Assembly (NCBI GenBank): GCA_965226435.1
Contig: CBDDCY010000005.1
Coordinates: forward strand, 124,001 to 188,000
Source of the DNA: UBA6623 sp965226435
GTDB taxonomy: Bacteria > Acidobacteriota > Terriglobia > Bryobacterales > UBA6623
Direction: 5' to 3'
DNA length: 64,000 bases
Part shown: positions 62,600 to 64,000 of the stretch, piece after piece
Position numbering within the stretch: position 1 is the first letter of the stretch
Layout of the letters: the number at the start of each line of letters is the position of its first letter
Position numbers and translations under genes: made by a program
Notes under the pieces: generated by a model
Told to the model about the DNA's origin: nothing
What the model saw: the letters and a program-made list of their open reading frames with translations, nothing else
Database searches by the model: none

Positions 62600-63149
62600 A
62601 GCTCACCGTCAGTTGATAGCGGAAGAGCGGCTGGTTGTCGCTCGGCGGCGCGCTGCCCCGCAAATTGGGCGAGTCAAACAGCTCCGAGGTTTCGAGCGCT
62701 ACGAGCAACTCGATGAAATCCGCCGGCGTTTCGGCGCCCACCTGCATAGAGAGCGCGACGTTGTGCGAATCGGTCACCTCGGGGCGGATCTGCATCATCT
62801 GCACCCGAGGCGGAAGAATCTTCTCGAGATCGGCGAATGTCTTGGTCCAAGAAATCCCCTTGCGATGAAGCAGCCGGTTGAGAAACAACGAACGTTCGAG
62901 CACGATGCTGTTGGCGGGGTCTTGGAGAGTCCCGCGTAGTTTCACTTCCTCGGCGCCGAGCGCGGCTAACTTCGCGCGCAGCTCGGCTTGACGCGCCGTC
63001 AGCTCGGGCGGCAATTCGCGTTGTTGGGAATAGACGACGATCATCACGACCGCCGCCGCGGTCAGCAATACCGCCGCGAGCCCAGACAGCACGCCCACCA
63101 GACGCCTTCGTCCGAAGGGCCGGGTCGCCATATTGAGTTCAAATCGCAC
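62583..63149 (-). CDS. pilN: PilN-like type IV pilus protein
   Basis: 188 residues. The N-terminus MRFELNMATRPFGRRR carries the short motif that binds PilM (FELNMATRPF). One membrane helix (VGVLSGLAAVLLTAAAVVMI) is followed by a coiled coil and the PilN fold with SWTKTFADLEKILPPRVQMM. It is 12 bases after the PilM gene. Confidence 0.88.
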   Translation of the reverse strand: MRFELNMATRPFGRRRLVGVLSGLAAVLLTAAAVVMIVVYSQQRELPPELTARQAELRAKLAALGAEEVKLRGTLQDPANSIVLERSLFLNRLLHRKGISWTKTFADLEKILPPRVQMMQIRPEVTDSHNVALSMQVGAETPADFIELLVALETSELFDSPNLRGSAPPSDNQPLFRYQLTVSYDQQL

Positions 63150-63161
63150 GCGTTCCCTTCC

Positions 63162-64000
63162 TTAATTCTGACTCAAGAAGCCTTCAATGCCCGCGTCCCG
63201 CGCCCCGGCCGGGCCGGCGGCGGACCGCAGCGGCTCGACCTCGCAGCCGAGTTCGCCCGGCAGCCGAGTCAGCGCGCTATCGAGCAGACCGTCGAAACCA
63301 CTCAAGATCAACTTCGTGACCGGGCGGCGTAGATTGTCGGCGATAAACACGAACGTGGGGTAGAGGTCCGCGATCATCTCGTCGATCACGGCGTTGGGGT
63401 CGCCCCCCGCGCCCGGTTCCACGCCCGGCGTCAGCTCGATGCTGCGTACCATGCGCGCGGCCTCGTCATCGAGCGCGATCATGGTCAACGAACTTTCCGA
63501 AAGTTTGACGAACAAACTCATTCCGCCGGTCGGCACGAGATTCAACGCCGCCACGGTCGACAGCGCGACATGGCCCGGCTGTAGCCCGAGCGCTTCGAGC
63601 GGCTGCTCGTACTGTTCAATAATTTCCCCCGGCGTCGCCGCCGCCAACACCGCGAATCCGCCCTCGATTTTCCAGACCTGGTGGGCTACCCGCGCACTCT
63701 CCACATCGAACGGCACGGCCTTCTTCAATCGAAAGCGAATCAGTTGCAGCCGCTCTTTCCCATCGCTCGGCAGATGATCGAAATCAAGAACCGTCAGCCG
63801 GGAAGAAGCATCGGGCAGAATCAACGCCGCGTCGGGGCGTTTCACGGGTCCAAGCTCGGCCCAGACTTCGTGCACGGCTTGCGCCAGGATCTCAGGCTGC
63901 TGAACGTTCGGCTTGCCCGGCGACGGCTCGATCACGCCCGCTTCGACGGCGCGATAGGCTCGCGCCCGCGGCTCGAACGTCTTCGAATCCAGACGCACCC
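63162..64000 (-). CDS. pilM: PilM-like actin-fold type IV pilus protein, 5' partial
   Basis: About 278 residues lie in the window; the frame is open to its right edge, so the true start may be outside. Features: LILPDASSRLTVLDFDHLPS, RFRLKKAVPFDVESARVAHQ, LSTVAALNLVPTGGMSLFVK and FVFIADNLRRPVTKLILSG. It is the first visible gene of the leftward pilMNOP-pseudopilin operon. PilM is a cytoplasmic FtsA-like platform binding PilN. Confidence 0.85.
   Translation of the reverse strand, partial: VRLDSKTFEPRARAYRAVEAGVIEPSPGKPNVQQPEILAQAVHEVWAELGPVKRPDAALILPDASSRLTVLDFDHLPSDGKERLQLIRFRLKKAVPFDVESARVAHQVWKIEGGFAVLAAATPGEIIEQYEQPLEALGLQPGHVALSTVAALNLVPTGGMSLFVKLSESSLTMIALDDEAARMVRSIELTPGVEPGAGGDPNAVIDEMIADLYPTFVFIADNLRRPVTKLILSGFDGLLDSALTRLPGELGCEVEPLRSAAGPAGARDAGIEGFLSQN

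Overview
The window looks like a chromosomal stretch of a high-GC, Gram-negative soil- or sediment-type bacterium, most likely an Acidobacteriota member (Solibacter/Bryobacter-like). Supporting genes are a VWFA protein of the acidobacterial type, an Oar-like carboxypeptidase-regulatory/TonB-type outer-membrane protein of 1102 residues, a Planctomycete-type cytochrome/DUF1549/DUF1553 protein, DUF1080, PQQ dehydrogenases and a PilMNO operon. This assignment is inferred from gene families, not from a marker-gene comparison.

Layout. 1-14.9 kb: accessory, rearranged DNA holding a frameshifted secreted protein, an FAD oxidoreductase, an IS630 copy, an IS256 element that beheads a metallo-beta-lactamase gene, a PQQ-dehydrogenase fragment, an intact cytochrome c-PQQ dehydrogenase, a lipoprotein sulfatase and an rve-type IS. 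15-20.7 kb: a compact phage-satellite-like island next to tRNA-Ile(CAU), with integrase, zinc-binding protein, AlpA-like regulator, primase module, D5/P4 helicase, an iteron origin-like site and a P27 terminase small subunit, but no other phage structural gene. 20.7-28.7 kb: housekeeping and salvage genes (mtnP, PfkB kinase, MFS, dapF), an unusual three-gene GGCT/unknown/2TM operon and a PIN-domain pair. 28.8-31.7 kb: an IS630 remnant cut by an IS1595-family transposon that carries a cytosine-methylase/HNH fusion. 31.7-39.5 kb: secreted and metabolic genes, including a thioredoxin-fold protein whose first redox Cys codon is an in-frame TGA (candidate selenoprotein). 39.4-41 kb: a dense mosaic of palindromes and inverted repeats. 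41-47 kb: HEPN-like proteins, a nucleoside hydrolase, an Mrr-type nuclease split cleanly by IS630, and a HicB-like protein. 47-64 kb: a stable core with RluD-type synthase, VWFA protein, recA, the cytochrome/DUF1553 protein, the Oar-like receptor, an ECF sigma/anti-sigma pair and the PilM-N-O-P/pseudopilin operon.

A recurrent feature is single-base frameshifts, mostly at short G/C homopolymers, in otherwise well-conserved genes. Some may be residual assembly errors, so genes broken only in this way should be read as possibly intact. The TGA at 38016 is not of this kind. The most interesting objects are the candidate Sec protein, the IS1595 transposon with a one-polypeptide methylase/nuclease, and the satellite with its iteron site and operators.
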